A stretch of 64,000 nt of DNA from Fibrella aestuarina BUZ 2 (GTDB lineage: Bacteria > Bacteroidota > Bacteroidia > Cytophagales > Spirosomataceae). A program made the position numbers and the translations under genes. Position 1 is the stretch's first letter. Each line of letters opens with the position of its first letter. Shown here piece after piece: positions 44,640 through 53,240 of this stretch. Where the stretch lies: assembly GCF_000331105.1 (NCBI RefSeq), contig NC_020054.1, positions 2,202,813-2,266,812 of the forward strand, written 5' to 3'. Below the pieces are notes generated by a model. It searched no databases. It saw only the letters and a list, made by a program, of their open reading frames with translations, and was not told where the DNA came from.

Positions 44640-44662
44640 GCCCGGCCACACAGTAGCCGGGC
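44640..44662. terminator. Terminator between early (+) and late (-) operons, intact copy
   Basis: Stem GCCCGGC/GCCGGGC with a 9-nt loop (CACACAGTA). It lies 26 bp beyond the endolysin stop on the minus strand and, before the HNH insertion, would have followed the early operon directly. The first 19 bases are duplicated at 44034. Confidence 0.7.
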
Positions 44663-44687
44663 TTGTCCGTCCATCCCTTAACCTAAT

Positions 44688-45167
44688 CTATTCAACTTCG
44701 TAAATCGTTTTGCCGTTCTGCGATACCGCTTTGAGCGCTCGTTTGCGGTTTTGTGTCGGTGACCGATAGCCGACATGCACCCAGCCCGGATTGCCGTCCG
44801 CGTCTGGGAACTCCTGGATCACCTGGTCGAACTCTAAATGGGTACGTACCCACTCGAACAACTCTTTGTTGGTGGGGTAGCCTTCACCCAGCCCGTCGCA
44901 GTCAATGTCGATCGCCCGGCCCTGTACGTGGTCGCTCGTCGCTGAGCCGCCAACCGCTTTATTCAGCGCAGGACAGCGAAAGAACGAACTAACGGGTAGT
45001 TTGCCGAAGCGTTCACAGATCGGCACGTACACGGCATTGTAGAGCCGTACCATGTTGTCGTATTCGCGCTGCGTCGGCATGTTGTTGATGCCTTTGCGGG
45101 TCGCGGTCTGCGATTTGATCGCTTCGGACAGCGTGAGCCATTTACCAAAATCAGGGAATTGAGTCAT
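44688..45167 (-). CDS. Endolysin, peptidase M15 type
   Basis: 159 residues. Zinc ligands fit His80 and Asp87 in SDHVQGRAIDID and His131 in GWVHVGY, the M15A/VanY signature. Expected to cleave peptide bonds in peptidoglycan. It has no signal peptide, so it needs the upstream holin-like proteins to reach the wall. Last gene of the late operon. Confidence 0.88.
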   Translation of the reverse strand: MTQFPDFGKWLTLSEAIKSQTATRKGINNMPTQREYDNMVRLYNAVYVPICERFGKLPVSSFFRCPALNKAVGGSATSDHVQGRAIDIDCDGLGEGYPTNKELFEWVRTHLEFDQVIQEFPDADGNPGWVHVGYRSPTQNRKRALKAVSQNGKTIYEVE

Positions 45168-45172
45168 GCTGC

Positions 45173-45625
45173 TTACGGTTTAGTGAGTTCAACGAGTACC
45201 CGGTTCATCGCTTTGCGCCAACCCAAACCCAGAAACCGGTTACGGGTCGCTTCCTTCGCGGCCAGTTCACGCGCCGCCTGGTTGCGTTGGCTTTCTTTCT
45301 TAGTCCTATCACGCTCGATCCGGACTAGCACCTTGCACGAATCGCCAATCGCCTGCATCTGCTTTTTCAAATCGCCTATGTAGCGATTACCAGCCAGCCG
45401 CGTCGTGTTCAGCAAATCCACATTGTAGCGGTTGCGCCTGTTGAGGTTGGCCGTGTCGGCCTGTAGCCCCTCGACCTGCTTTTGCAGGGCTGTCGTTTGT
45501 CCGCAGCAGTCATCAACCACGTTCACCCGTAGCGGTGAATTGGGGAGCCGTTGGGCCGTGGCGAAACCGATGCCGATTAACAGCGCGGCCCCGATCAGCA
45601 GCAGGCAGATGAGTTTGTAGCGCAT
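45173..45625 (-). CDS. Spanin-like protein: N-terminal membrane helix plus coiled coil
   Basis: 150 residues. An N-terminal hydrophobic segment (about 4-22) and a long helical coiled coil (LQKQVEGLQADTANLNRRNRY ...). It lies between a membrane protein and the endolysin, the usual i-spanin place. No lipobox-bearing o-spanin is seen overlapping it, so outer-membrane disruption may differ from the lambda system. Confidence 0.55.
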   Translation of the reverse strand: MRYKLICLLLIGAALLIGIGFATAQRLPNSPLRVNVVDDCCGQTTALQKQVEGLQADTANLNRRNRYNVDLLNTTRLAGNRYIGDLKKQMQAIGDSCKVLVRIERDRTKKESQRNQAARELAAKEATRNRFLGLGWRKAMNRVLVELTKP

Positions 45626-45627
45626 GA

Positions 45628-46107
45628 CTATTGGGGCTTTTCCCGGCCGACGCTATCCCATTCGGTTTTTGATTGCTCCAGCGCGGGCGAGGTGGTGGGT
45701 AGTTCGACGGGTTGTTCGTCCTGCGCAGCGTCGGCCGACTTGATGGGGCCGATGCAACTGGCCACGATATAGCCAGCCAGCAGGATAATAGCCGCCCACG
45801 TAATGGGTTTGCGGCGGCGTATCCATTCGTCTGTTTCGGGTGGCACTTTGTCGCGGGCTTCCCGAAACGAAGAACGCTGTTTCATAATCTCGACCAGCGT
45901 GTGGGTAATCAGCAGGTAGGAGCCAATACAGAACAGCGCTTCCTGGGCTGGGAATAGCGGAATAGCAAAGCCGGCCACAAACCAGCCGAGCGCGGGCGAT
46001 ATTTTTAGAAACGATCGCTTCCAGCCGTGTTGAATAGCGGCGTCAGCGTAGATCATGGCCGCACATACAATGCAGAGGGCGCCGGCGGCAATTGAGAGAA
46101 TGTTCAT
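45628..46107 (-). CDS. Membrane protein of the lysis region
   Basis: 160 residues from the ATG at 46107; the frame's longer start at 46173 overlaps the next gene upstream. Three or four membrane segments (NILSIAAGALCIVCAAMIYADAAI, FVAGFAIPLFP, ALFCIGSYLLITHTLVEI, ITWAAIILLAGYIVASCIGPI). Possibly a holin or antiholin. Confidence 0.55.
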   Translation of the reverse strand: MNILSIAAGALCIVCAAMIYADAAIQHGWKRSFLKISPALGWFVAGFAIPLFPAQEALFCIGSYLLITHTLVEIMKQRSSFREARDKVPPETDEWIRRRKPITWAAIILLAGYIVASCIGPIKSADAAQDEQPVELPTTSPALEQSKTEWDSVGREKPQ

Positions 46108-46127
46108 GGTTAATCGGAGTCTGGTGG

Positions 46128-46454
46128 TTAATCTTTTTCGTCGCCACCCGCGGCCCGGTTGGCTTTCGACCACCAGCCATCCCGCGAGTTGAAGACCTTA
46201 TCCACGAACCAGTTGCCAGACAAGCCACAGAGGCCCGCGGCGGCAACCTGAATTCGTACGTGTAAATCGGGCCATTTGCCCGTAATCAGCATGAAGAAGA
46301 CAAAGCCACCGAACACGCCGAAAGCCAGATTTTTCATGGCCTCAAAATGCGTGGGCGCCTTGATAAAAACGGCTACCAGCGCGGCCCCAACCGCCGTGAT
46401 CAGCAGGCAGAGGAGGTCGAACTGCCAGCTTCCCGGCGTAAAGAGTTGGTTCAT
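46128..46454 (-). CDS. Holin-like small membrane protein
   Basis: 108 residues with three hydrophobic segments (FDLLCLLITAVGAALVAVFI, MKNLAFGVFGGFVFFMLITG, VRIQVAAAGLCGLSGNWFV) and a charged C-terminal tail. The size, topology and position upstream of the endolysin gene fit a holin. Confidence 0.6.
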   Translation of the reverse strand: MNQLFTPGSWQFDLLCLLITAVGAALVAVFIKAPTHFEAMKNLAFGVFGGFVFFMLITGKWPDLHVRIQVAAAGLCGLSGNWFVDKVFNSRDGWWSKANRAAGGDEKD

Positions 46455-46490
46455 CGCGTTGGTTAGGTAATGTCGTGAATGGTGTGGTGG

Positions 46491-47927
46491 CTATTTCAGC
46501 CAGTAGAGTCGGGACGACCCCGAGGTGTGACGAAAGCTGACCTGCCCGATGGACGTAGCAACGTCATAGTCCCGGATCTGGCCGTACGTACCCGAAAAGT
46601 CCAGCACGAGCAAACAACCCTCGTTACCCCACCCGCCTTCCAGACACCACGGTTCATCTGCCTGATAGCGGTCAATGACGTAGGTCGGCTCGTTGCTGCA
46701 CCACCGGTTGCTGGCTGAGCGTTTGGCCTTGCACCACCGGAAGTTTCCCCAACGTACCTGACTGATCCAGTTCACGGCCACGAGCGGCGCGTCCTGGTAG
46801 CCCAGCGGGTGCGGCGGGTAACCCGCTGTCATATCCGGCCGGTAGTAGCTCACCGCTTGGGCACGGTCTGGGTTGGCGGGGCCGTTGTATTTACCTCTGC
46901 CGCTGATGTCGAGAAAATCGGGGTAGAGAATGCGCGGATTGGGCCCAAACATCATGGTCGACTCCCAGCCAAACACGCCGTTGAGCAGCGCAAAGTCGCA
47001 CAGCGCTGTTCCGACCTGTACGGGCATGGGGTAGCGCGGGGGCCGTGAATGTGTCGTGTAGCCGCCATCGGGGTAGGGCGTCTGGTACTCAATGTGCCAC
47101 ACATCCTGGTCCATTGTCTGAAACTCGCCGTACCAGCCAAAACCCAGCACCGTCCGATCGAGCGCGACCTTGCCCAACTCGCGCCGGGCGTTGAGTTGCA
47201 GTGTCGAATCGGTCAGGTGCCCAGCGAAGAACTTTTGCGGGTCGGTTTGTCCTGAGTAGTACGAAGAAATCAGCCCGTCGCGGTGCTTATAGCCTTCGTG
47301 CAAAAAGTCGTCGGCGGTTGTTTGGCGCAGGATGTCGAGCGCCGCCTTATTGTCGGTAAAGGCGGGGCGCAGGATGTCGACAGCCCGTTTGTCAAAGTCT
47401 TCGGTGATTGACCGGCAAAGAGCAAAGCCCCGGTACTGATCGAAGTAGTGATGGCCGTTTTCGCCCAGCACCGCCGCGAACCCTTCGGTAATCCAGCGCA
47501 TTTGCGGCGAACCGTCCGGCAGCGCCCATTTGGCCCTGTCGTCGTAGGCTTCCCCTGCCTGCGAGGTCCAGTAGCGGTGTTGCTGTTTTTTATCGCTCAG
47601 CGCCATGCGAACGCAGGCCACACAGTCTTCGGGCGTCCACTCACGCAGCGGCTTGCCCTTCAACTCATGTTCCCCGTAAGCCTGGATAAACGCCACGTCG
47701 CCACAGACGCCACGCAATTCGGGGCCGATGGTTTGGTTTTTCCACTCTACCCCGCCGTTGACGTTGATCGCCGTCGCGCCCGCGGCCAAATACTCGTGTG
47801 GGTCACGGTTGAGCGGTGGCGTGTAGACCAGATGCTTACCGTCGGGCAGTTTGGCCCGTAGGGTGTGGCCTTCCGATAGCTGGCCGTAGCCTAACTCGGG
47901 ATAGGGAAGTACTTCAGCGTTGGCCAT
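46491..47927 (-). CDS. Large late phage protein, unknown (Trp/Tyr/Cys-rich)
   Basis: 478 residues, no signal peptide or membrane helix. Unusually rich in aromatic residues and prolines, with many Cys (ELRGVCGDVAF, EDCVACVRMAL, NFRWCKAKRSASNRWCSNEP). Long stretches (about 60-150) look folded and conserved. It lies between the capsid and lysis genes and overlaps the previous gene by 14 bp. A host-recognition or virion-associated enzyme role is possible, but I recognise no family. Confidence 0.6.
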   Translation of the reverse strand: MANAEVLPYPELGYGQLSEGHTLRAKLPDGKHLVYTPPLNRDPHEYLAAGATAINVNGGVEWKNQTIGPELRGVCGDVAFIQAYGEHELKGKPLREWTPEDCVACVRMALSDKKQQHRYWTSQAGEAYDDRAKWALPDGSPQMRWITEGFAAVLGENGHHYFDQYRGFALCRSITEDFDKRAVDILRPAFTDNKAALDILRQTTADDFLHEGYKHRDGLISSYYSGQTDPQKFFAGHLTDSTLQLNARRELGKVALDRTVLGFGWYGEFQTMDQDVWHIEYQTPYPDGGYTTHSRPPRYPMPVQVGTALCDFALLNGVFGWESTMMFGPNPRILYPDFLDISGRGKYNGPANPDRAQAVSYYRPDMTAGYPPHPLGYQDAPLVAVNWISQVRWGNFRWCKAKRSASNRWCSNEPTYVIDRYQADEPWCLEGGWGNEGCLLVLDFSGTYGQIRDYDVATSIGQVSFRHTSGSSRLYWLK

Positions 47928-48711
47928 TGGTCAGAAAAACGGTTAGCGATTGTTCGGCGTGAATGGTTGACTTGCTCCGTAGTACCCAACGGTCGGTCGC
48001 GTCGAGACCTTCGAACAGGTGAATCAGGATCGGCTCACCCGGCAGCGATTCCCACTCGTCCAGGCTACGGCGTAGCTGGCCGGTTTCGGCAATGCGAATG
48101 CCGCCGTTGACTTCGTAGATTAACGGATTGGGCGCCCCCGGATTGGCTTTGTTACGCAGCTTCACCACGCCGTTAACGAGCGTGGCTTCGACATCCAGCA
48201 GATTCGGATTCGAACGCCAGCCGTATTCCACCCGGTAGCCGGTCGGCGCGGGCTTATCGCCGTCGGTCACCGGCTTATCGTCAACCACCGGTACGTCAGG
48301 TACGGTATCAATCGGAGTAATGCTGCGCGGGTCCGTGTCAGCGAAGAGCGCGGCCTGTTCAGCCGTCAATCCGATTTGGGCCAGAAACCCCCGGTCACGG
48401 AACGTGTCAGCCCCGCCGCTGGTCGCGTACAAGACACCGTCTTTGTAGCGGGCTTTGATCGACTCGCCGTACCAGTTTTTGATTTCCTGTCCGTCCGCAT
48501 ACCCGCCCACCACCGGCTTTTCGTCGGCGGGTACGTCAGGAGTGACGGGTACGTCGACCACGGGCTTGTCCGGCTCGACAATGGCGGTTCCGCGTCCGGG
48601 CACGGCGGCCAGTTGCAGCGCGCAGAGCGCGACGAGAATGGCGTCGCGTTGGTCGGCTGGGTACGTGGCCAAGATCGCGTAGAGCGAGGCGGCGGCGGTT
48701 TGAGTCTGCAT
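47914..48711 (-). CDS. Late phage protein, unknown, with Pro/Asp/Val linkers
   Basis: 265 residues. Two linker stretches made of Asp/Lys/Pro/Val (PDKPVVDVPVTPDVPADEKPVV at about 47-70 and PDVPVVDDKPVT at about 140) separate an N-terminal helical part, a middle YADGQEIKNWYGESI domain and a C-terminal beta part (about 160-265). The linkers suggest an extended fibre- or head-decoration-type protein. Overlaps the next gene. Confidence 0.55.
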   Translation of the reverse strand: MQTQTAAASLYAILATYPADQRDAILVALCALQLAAVPGRGTAIVEPDKPVVDVPVTPDVPADEKPVVGGYADGQEIKNWYGESIKARYKDGVLYATSGGADTFRDRGFLAQIGLTAEQAALFADTDPRSITPIDTVPDVPVVDDKPVTDGDKPAPTGYRVEYGWRSNPNLLDVEATLVNGVVKLRNKANPGAPNPLIYEVNGGIRIAETGQLRRSLDEWESLPGEPILIHLFEGLDATDRWVLRSKSTIHAEQSLTVFLTNGQR

Positions 48712-48727
48712 GACGAAGGGGAAAAGA

Positions 48728-48761
48728 AACGTACCTGCCGGAGTTGTCCAGCAGGTACGTT
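48728..48761 (-). terminator. Hairpin just after the capsid gene
   Basis: Perfect 11-bp arms AACGTACCTGC (48728-48738) and GCAGGTACGTT (48751-48761), 9 bp past the capsid stop on the minus strand and followed by a T-rich stretch. It is built from the over-represented GGTACGTT word. A partial terminator here would keep capsid mRNA more abundant than downstream genes. Confidence 0.6.
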
Positions 48762-48769
48762 GGTGATCA

Positions 48770-49915
48770 CTAGACGAGGCGGGCGCGTACGATACCCGTG
48801 TAGGTATCCCATCCGCCGTAGTCTTTGAAGTAGCCAGCCGGACGGGTGAAGATGCCGAACTGCGTTGAAGGCGTCACCGTCCATTTCGGATAGGCGGTAT
48901 CGTACTCCTTCACGCGCAAATCCAGATCCATTGCGAACGTGTCGGCACCGTACTGCGCAACGGCTACAGCCGCTTTACCGTACGAGGTGTTGGCGACTTT
49001 CTTCTGCTTGATGATGTCTTCGTGTTCCATCACCGTTTCGAGGCAGGCCGCGCCCGGATCAAGTACCAGGATATGTCCAGCGCCTGACGCGGTATCAACC
49101 GCCGGATCGTAGTAGAACTCGAAGTCCAGCTCGTTGTACACCTTCGTGTAGTCGTAGCCGATTGACGACATGGACACGATGCCCTTCCGGTTCATCCAAC
49201 CCAGCGCCTTGTTGCCGCCGATAATGATTGGCTTGCCAACCATCGCGTGTACCGTTTTCACGTTGTTGATCCACTCCCACAGATCGAGCTTGATGCTGTT
49301 GTCGGTGTTGTAGAGCGTGATGTCAGGTACAGCCGTGTTGGTGGGCGACGTTGCCCCCAATGTCAGGTTGCCGCCTACGGCCGCAATGACCGCCGACAGG
49401 GCCGCGCTGTTGACCGACTGCAACACCGATTCGAGGCGCGACACAATGGCTTCGCCCACGATGCCCATTGTTTTGTACTCGCCCGCCGTGCCGACGAACT
49501 TGCCCGCGTTGACCTGGTCGAGGTAGCGTTCGGCTTCCGCTTCCAGAATCATGAAGTCGACCGTTTCAAAGTCGGCATCCAGTTCGCGGTGCAGCGCATA
49601 ATCTACGTTCAGCGTTACCGCGTCGTTGGGCCGGGCGCCCGATGCCACCGTGCGCGAGGTTTTGACCGTACCGGCCTTTTGGGGGCGGTAGGAGAGTTGA
49701 ACCCGCGCCGTGGGCGTGGCCTGACCCTGAATGATGCTCAGCCGGTTTTCGTTCTGGGCATTTTTGGGGTTCATTTCCGCAATCAACGCGGCGAGTTGGG
49801 GCGACCGAAGCGCCTGCAACGTACCAATGTTGGTGAATTTGCGGTTGTTGTTCAGCGTGTGCATGATCGTCGCCATTGCGATGCGCGCGCCAGTCAGATT
49901 CCGATTTGAAGCCAT
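48770..49915 (-). CDS. Major capsid protein (probable)
   Basis: 381 residues, no signal or membrane segment, beta/alpha-mixed with many Ala/Gly/Thr, typical of a HK97-type coat. Supporting context: it is directly downstream of a scaffold-like gene and followed by a strong hairpin. N-terminal helix (MASNRNLTGARIAMATIMHTL) and E-loop-like stretch (TVASGARPNDAVTLNVDYALHREL). No direct fold evidence can be read by eye. Confidence 0.6.
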   Translation of the reverse strand: MASNRNLTGARIAMATIMHTLNNNRKFTNIGTLQALRSPQLAALIAEMNPKNAQNENRLSIIQGQATPTARVQLSYRPQKAGTVKTSRTVASGARPNDAVTLNVDYALHRELDADFETVDFMILEAEAERYLDQVNAGKFVGTAGEYKTMGIVGEAIVSRLESVLQSVNSAALSAVIAAVGGNLTLGATSPTNTAVPDITLYNTDNSIKLDLWEWINNVKTVHAMVGKPIIIGGNKALGWMNRKGIVSMSSIGYDYTKVYNELDFEFYYDPAVDTASGAGHILVLDPGAACLETVMEHEDIIKQKKVANTSYGKAAVAVAQYGADTFAMDLDLRVKEYDTAYPKWTVTPSTQFGIFTRPAGYFKDYGGWDTYTGIVRARLV

Positions 49916-49977
49916 GAGCTTGTCTTATCGTGGTTGTGTAGTCAGTGGCAGTAGTGACCCCGTGTCGCTACCGTAGG

Positions 49978-50805
49978 CTATTCGTCTTTGAGGTAGGACG
50001 CCATCTTAGCTTGCGCCGCCGAAGCCCCCTGCCCTCCTTTGTCATCGGCCGGCACCTCGACCGGATTGGTCGGGGCTGGATTCGATGCTTTGATGTACTT
50101 GCGCTCCTTGAGCGTATCGTCCAGTAGGCCGTCGACGGTAGCGGGCTTGTTGTTGATGAAGAGTTCGAGCGTTGGGTCTTCTTTCTTCATGATCTTGCCC
50201 GTATTCACGTCCAGAACCCCGCCGACGGCGCCCAGCTTCTTGTCAAGAGCTGTCAGCGCCAACAGGCCGTCTTCTTCTTTCGCCAGATCAACCACGTCCG
50301 CCCGGTTGACAATCTTGATTTTTAGCCGGTCGTAAAACCGATCCCGCGCAAAGCTGTCTTTCAGGGTCTGCAACTCGGTATCGTGCGTCGTTTTGATCTG
50401 AGCCAACTGGTTGTTTAGCTCGGTAATCGTTTTGGCGGCTTCGCTCGTATCGCCGCCTTTTTTCTGGGCTTTGAATTGCTCAAGCAGTTTAGCTACCCGT
50501 TTGTGGGTGGTCTTATTTTCAGCTTTGAAGGTTTTGGCCCCCTCTTCGCCAAGCAGTTCAACCAGCACCGGGTCGATCGTGGCGTCGACGCCGTTGAGCG
50601 CCAGGGCCGTGAACTTCCCTTTGATTTTCTCGTTGTTCTCAGCCGCTGACACCGTTAGCAGGTTTTCGCGGATGGGCTTTACGATCGTCTCGTCATCTGC
50701 TTCCGCGTCTTCGGGAATCTTGGCGGCGAGGGCAGTCAGGTTTGCGTCGTCGGCAGCGATACCCGCGTCAGAAGCCAGTTGCGTAAATAGGTCGCGTAAT
50801 TTCAT
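49978..50805 (-). CDS. Capsid scaffolding protein (probable)
   Basis: 275 residues, highly charged and helical: MKLRDLFTQLASDAGIAADDANL ... long coiled-coil (EAAKTITELNNQLAQIKTTHDTELQTLKDS) and acidic/basic runs. Highly charged helical protein upstream of the capsid gene is the classic scaffold place. Confidence 0.6.
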   Translation of the reverse strand: MKLRDLFTQLASDAGIAADDANLTALAAKIPEDAEADDETIVKPIRENLLTVSAAENNEKIKGKFTALALNGVDATIDPVLVELLGEEGAKTFKAENKTTHKRVAKLLEQFKAQKKGGDTSEAAKTITELNNQLAQIKTTHDTELQTLKDSFARDRFYDRLKIKIVNRADVVDLAKEEDGLLALTALDKKLGAVGGVLDVNTGKIMKKEDPTLELFINNKPATVDGLLDDTLKERKYIKASNPAPTNPVEVPADDKGGQGASAAQAKMASYLKDE

Positions 50806-50880
50806 GGTTGGTTTGCGGCAGGTGCCGCCGGTTTACTCTTGGGTTTGATCCTATCGGATCGGGTAATGTGAGGCAATGGG

Positions 50881-51231
50881 TTACTCGACTGGTGGCGGGG
50901 GCGGAGTTGACTCCTCCTTTTCCTTGCTCAGCGGCACTGCTTTGTCCAGCACTTTGATTTTGCCGCCGGCAACCATCGGGTTGTCTTCGTCGCGGTATTT
51001 GGGCGTACCGATGATTTTTACCGTACGTCCGGCGATCTGCGACATGCCTGTTTCGGCGTCGTAGTCATCTTCGTTGCTGCTCAGTTCCTGAAAATGGGCG
51101 AAGGTGCTGACGGCCTCCTTTTCGGGTTCGACCTCGACCATGCGCCGTTTCCCGGCGTCGTATTCTTCACGGGCGCCGTAAGCCAGTACGACTTCATCCG
51201 TGGGCAGTAATTCGCTTAGCTTCTTTGCCAT
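50881..51231 (-). CDS. Small acidic phage head protein
   Basis: 116 residues, many Glu/Lys, Pro-rich end (ESTPPPPPVE). Beta-rich middle (GRTVKIIGTPKYRDEDNPMV). Between portal and scaffold; possibly head-tail joining or packaging related. Confidence 0.5.
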   Translation of the reverse strand: MAKKLSELLPTDEVVLAYGAREEYDAGKRRMVEVEPEKEAVSTFAHFQELSSNEDDYDAETGMSQIAGRTVKIIGTPKYRDEDNPMVAGGKIKVLDKAVPLSKEKEESTPPPPPVE

Positions 51232-51258
51232 TGCGTGGGGTTGGTTTAAGTGAAAGTT

Positions 51259-53223
51259 TTAGTTGACCTGATTGGTGTTCTTAAAATCGACCGGCGGTTC
51301 CAACGTGATTTTGCCGTTGATGGGCTTGCCCGTGGCTGGATCAATGGGTAGTTCACTCATTGGGCCGACCCGCTTACGGGCTGATTCCATCATGCGCGTG
51401 TACTGCGCCTTGTTGTCGAGCAGCCAAAAGCCTGGGCCGCTGTCGCGTAGCTGCTCGTTGAGGATGGCTTCGAAGTAGGCTGACAGCATGACCTCTTCGA
51501 TGGCGAGTTGCAACTGGGCCGATCCCGGTTTGTACAGCACCCGAATCGAGGCAGCCAGAAACAGCTTTTTCTCCAAATCGAGGTTTGGGTATGGGTCGAG
51601 CCGTTCGCGCAGTTCGTAGCGGCGGTACTCGTCCGAATCCGGCCCGGTCTGGTAGCTGATGAGCTTCTTTTCAAGGGGCTTGCGCAGGTTGGCGTCGAAG
51701 TTGTTTTTTACCGCGTCAATCAGCTCCTGCCGGGTTTCTTCGGCATTTTCGAGCGAGAATCGGACGGGCTCAATCACCACCGGGCGCGGGGCATCGGGGC
51801 CGTAGCGCTGGTAGGTGATGGCATCGAACGTCTGCTGAAGCAGCGCACAGAGGTGCGAGGCCTGGGTGTTTAGCTCCCGGTACAACTCTTCGCGGTCGAA
51901 GCGCTTCGAGGTGCCCGACGCCGTGGTGGGCGTCACTTCCAGGAACTGCATGTTCAGCGTGGCGTACGCTTCCGCCTTTTTGCGGGCGTAGCGTTCTTCC
52001 AGCGCTTTCAACGGCTCAATGCTGCGCGGAATGTACCCACCCGGCGGTATGGGCAGATTGGTGCGCATTCCCTCGTCAGACAGGCTTTGCGCCGTTGGCG
52101 CGGTAACGATAATCTTACCCGTGGCCGATCCGCTGGACACCGTGCCATGCCCACCGCAGACGGTGCAGGGCGACTCGTTCAGTATGGCCCCGTCGGCGTC
52201 TCGCAGGGTAACCGTACCGTTGTAGCACTTGCGTGGGTCGCTTTCGGGTAGTCTCGTCGATGGGCATTCGCGGGTGGCGTACTCCCATTTTTCCGACGAC
52301 ACATGCAGGTTCGTCTCAACGTCGGCGTCGTTGTTGTTTTGCTGCGCCGCTTCGATGCATTCGAGGGCGGGCGACAGCGGCGATTCGTAGTATTCTTCGT
52401 CGGGATCGTCGGCCACCACGCGGGTGGTCTTACCCGTTTTTTTGCGTTCCTGATAATCGGACCCGTCGTATTCCGCCTCTTCGTCCTGTAGCTTACCCAG
52501 CTTCCAGGCGGGCATGACGGGGCAGTTGTGTAAAGGGGCTAAAAAGCCGCTACCCGCCTCGACCGAACGAAGGCCCGTCACGTTCCAGGTCGACAGGCGG
52601 CCGGCGTCGGTTGATTTGATGCCGAGGTACGTAGCAATGGCGTAGCTGTCGGCATCGACAAAGGCGAGACGGCGCGGCTCGTCTGATTTGCGGGGCAACT
52701 CGACCACGCAGAAACGGCCTTTTTTGTGCTGATACACCTTGTCGCACGGAATCAGTACCGGACGGGGCTTGGCCCGTACCGTGTCCGATTCGGGCTGATC
52801 CAGCGGCAAAACCAGCAGGACCGCGTTGGGGTCATGCACGTAGAGGGGCCGTACGCGCCGCCAATACCAGTCGTTGACTGATCCGTCGCTCGAAAAGTTG
52901 GCGTTGCAATAGGTTTCGGTCGTGTCGGTGGCATCCCCATCGACGGCGGGCCACTGAATGACGAAATCGTCGGCCTTTGAAATGTAGTCGAGCGTTTCAA
53001 TGTACCGGTTGCGCAGGGGGCGAAACGGGTTTTTGTAAATAACCCGGCGGTACAGCTTACTCTCTTTGGTTTCGTTGGGCCGGTTCAGGTCCAAGTACAC
53101 CGGGTACGCCCGCCGGAACGCCTGCCGTAGCCGGTCGCGGTGGGCAATCGATGCCTGATAATAGGCATGACGCGGCCCGTCGCCACTCAGATACGGCAGG
53201 ATGTCCCGGTTAAAATCGAGCAT
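51259..53223 (-). CDS. Portal protein (probable), with a Cys-rich zinc-binding insertion
   Basis: 654 residues. Large, no membrane segment, with stem/wing-like helical C-terminus (LEKKLFLAASIRVLYKPGSAQLQLAIEEV). It lies upstream of scaffold and capsid, the portal position. A Cys-rich loop at about 330-380 (ECPST, RKCYNGT, SPCTVCGGHGTV) looks like a zinc ribbon with a CxxCxGxG motif, uncommon in portals. Confidence 0.55.
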   Translation of the reverse strand: MLDFNRDILPYLSGDGPRHAYYQASIAHRDRLRQAFRRAYPVYLDLNRPNETKESKLYRRVIYKNPFRPLRNRYIETLDYISKADDFVIQWPAVDGDATDTTETYCNANFSSDGSVNDWYWRRVRPLYVHDPNAVLLVLPLDQPESDTVRAKPRPVLIPCDKVYQHKKGRFCVVELPRKSDEPRRLAFVDADSYAIATYLGIKSTDAGRLSTWNVTGLRSVEAGSGFLAPLHNCPVMPAWKLGKLQDEEAEYDGSDYQERKKTGKTTRVVADDPDEEYYESPLSPALECIEAAQQNNNDADVETNLHVSSEKWEYATRECPSTRLPESDPRKCYNGTVTLRDADGAILNESPCTVCGGHGTVSSGSATGKIIVTAPTAQSLSDEGMRTNLPIPPGGYIPRSIEPLKALEERYARKKAEAYATLNMQFLEVTPTTASGTSKRFDREELYRELNTQASHLCALLQQTFDAITYQRYGPDAPRPVVIEPVRFSLENAEETRQELIDAVKNNFDANLRKPLEKKLISYQTGPDSDEYRRYELRERLDPYPNLDLEKKLFLAASIRVLYKPGSAQLQLAIEEVMLSAYFEAILNEQLRDSGPGFWLLDNKAQYTRMMESARKRVGPMSELPIDPATGKPINGKITLEPPVDFKNTNQVN

Positions 53224-53240
53224 AACTCAAGGGGCGGCGC

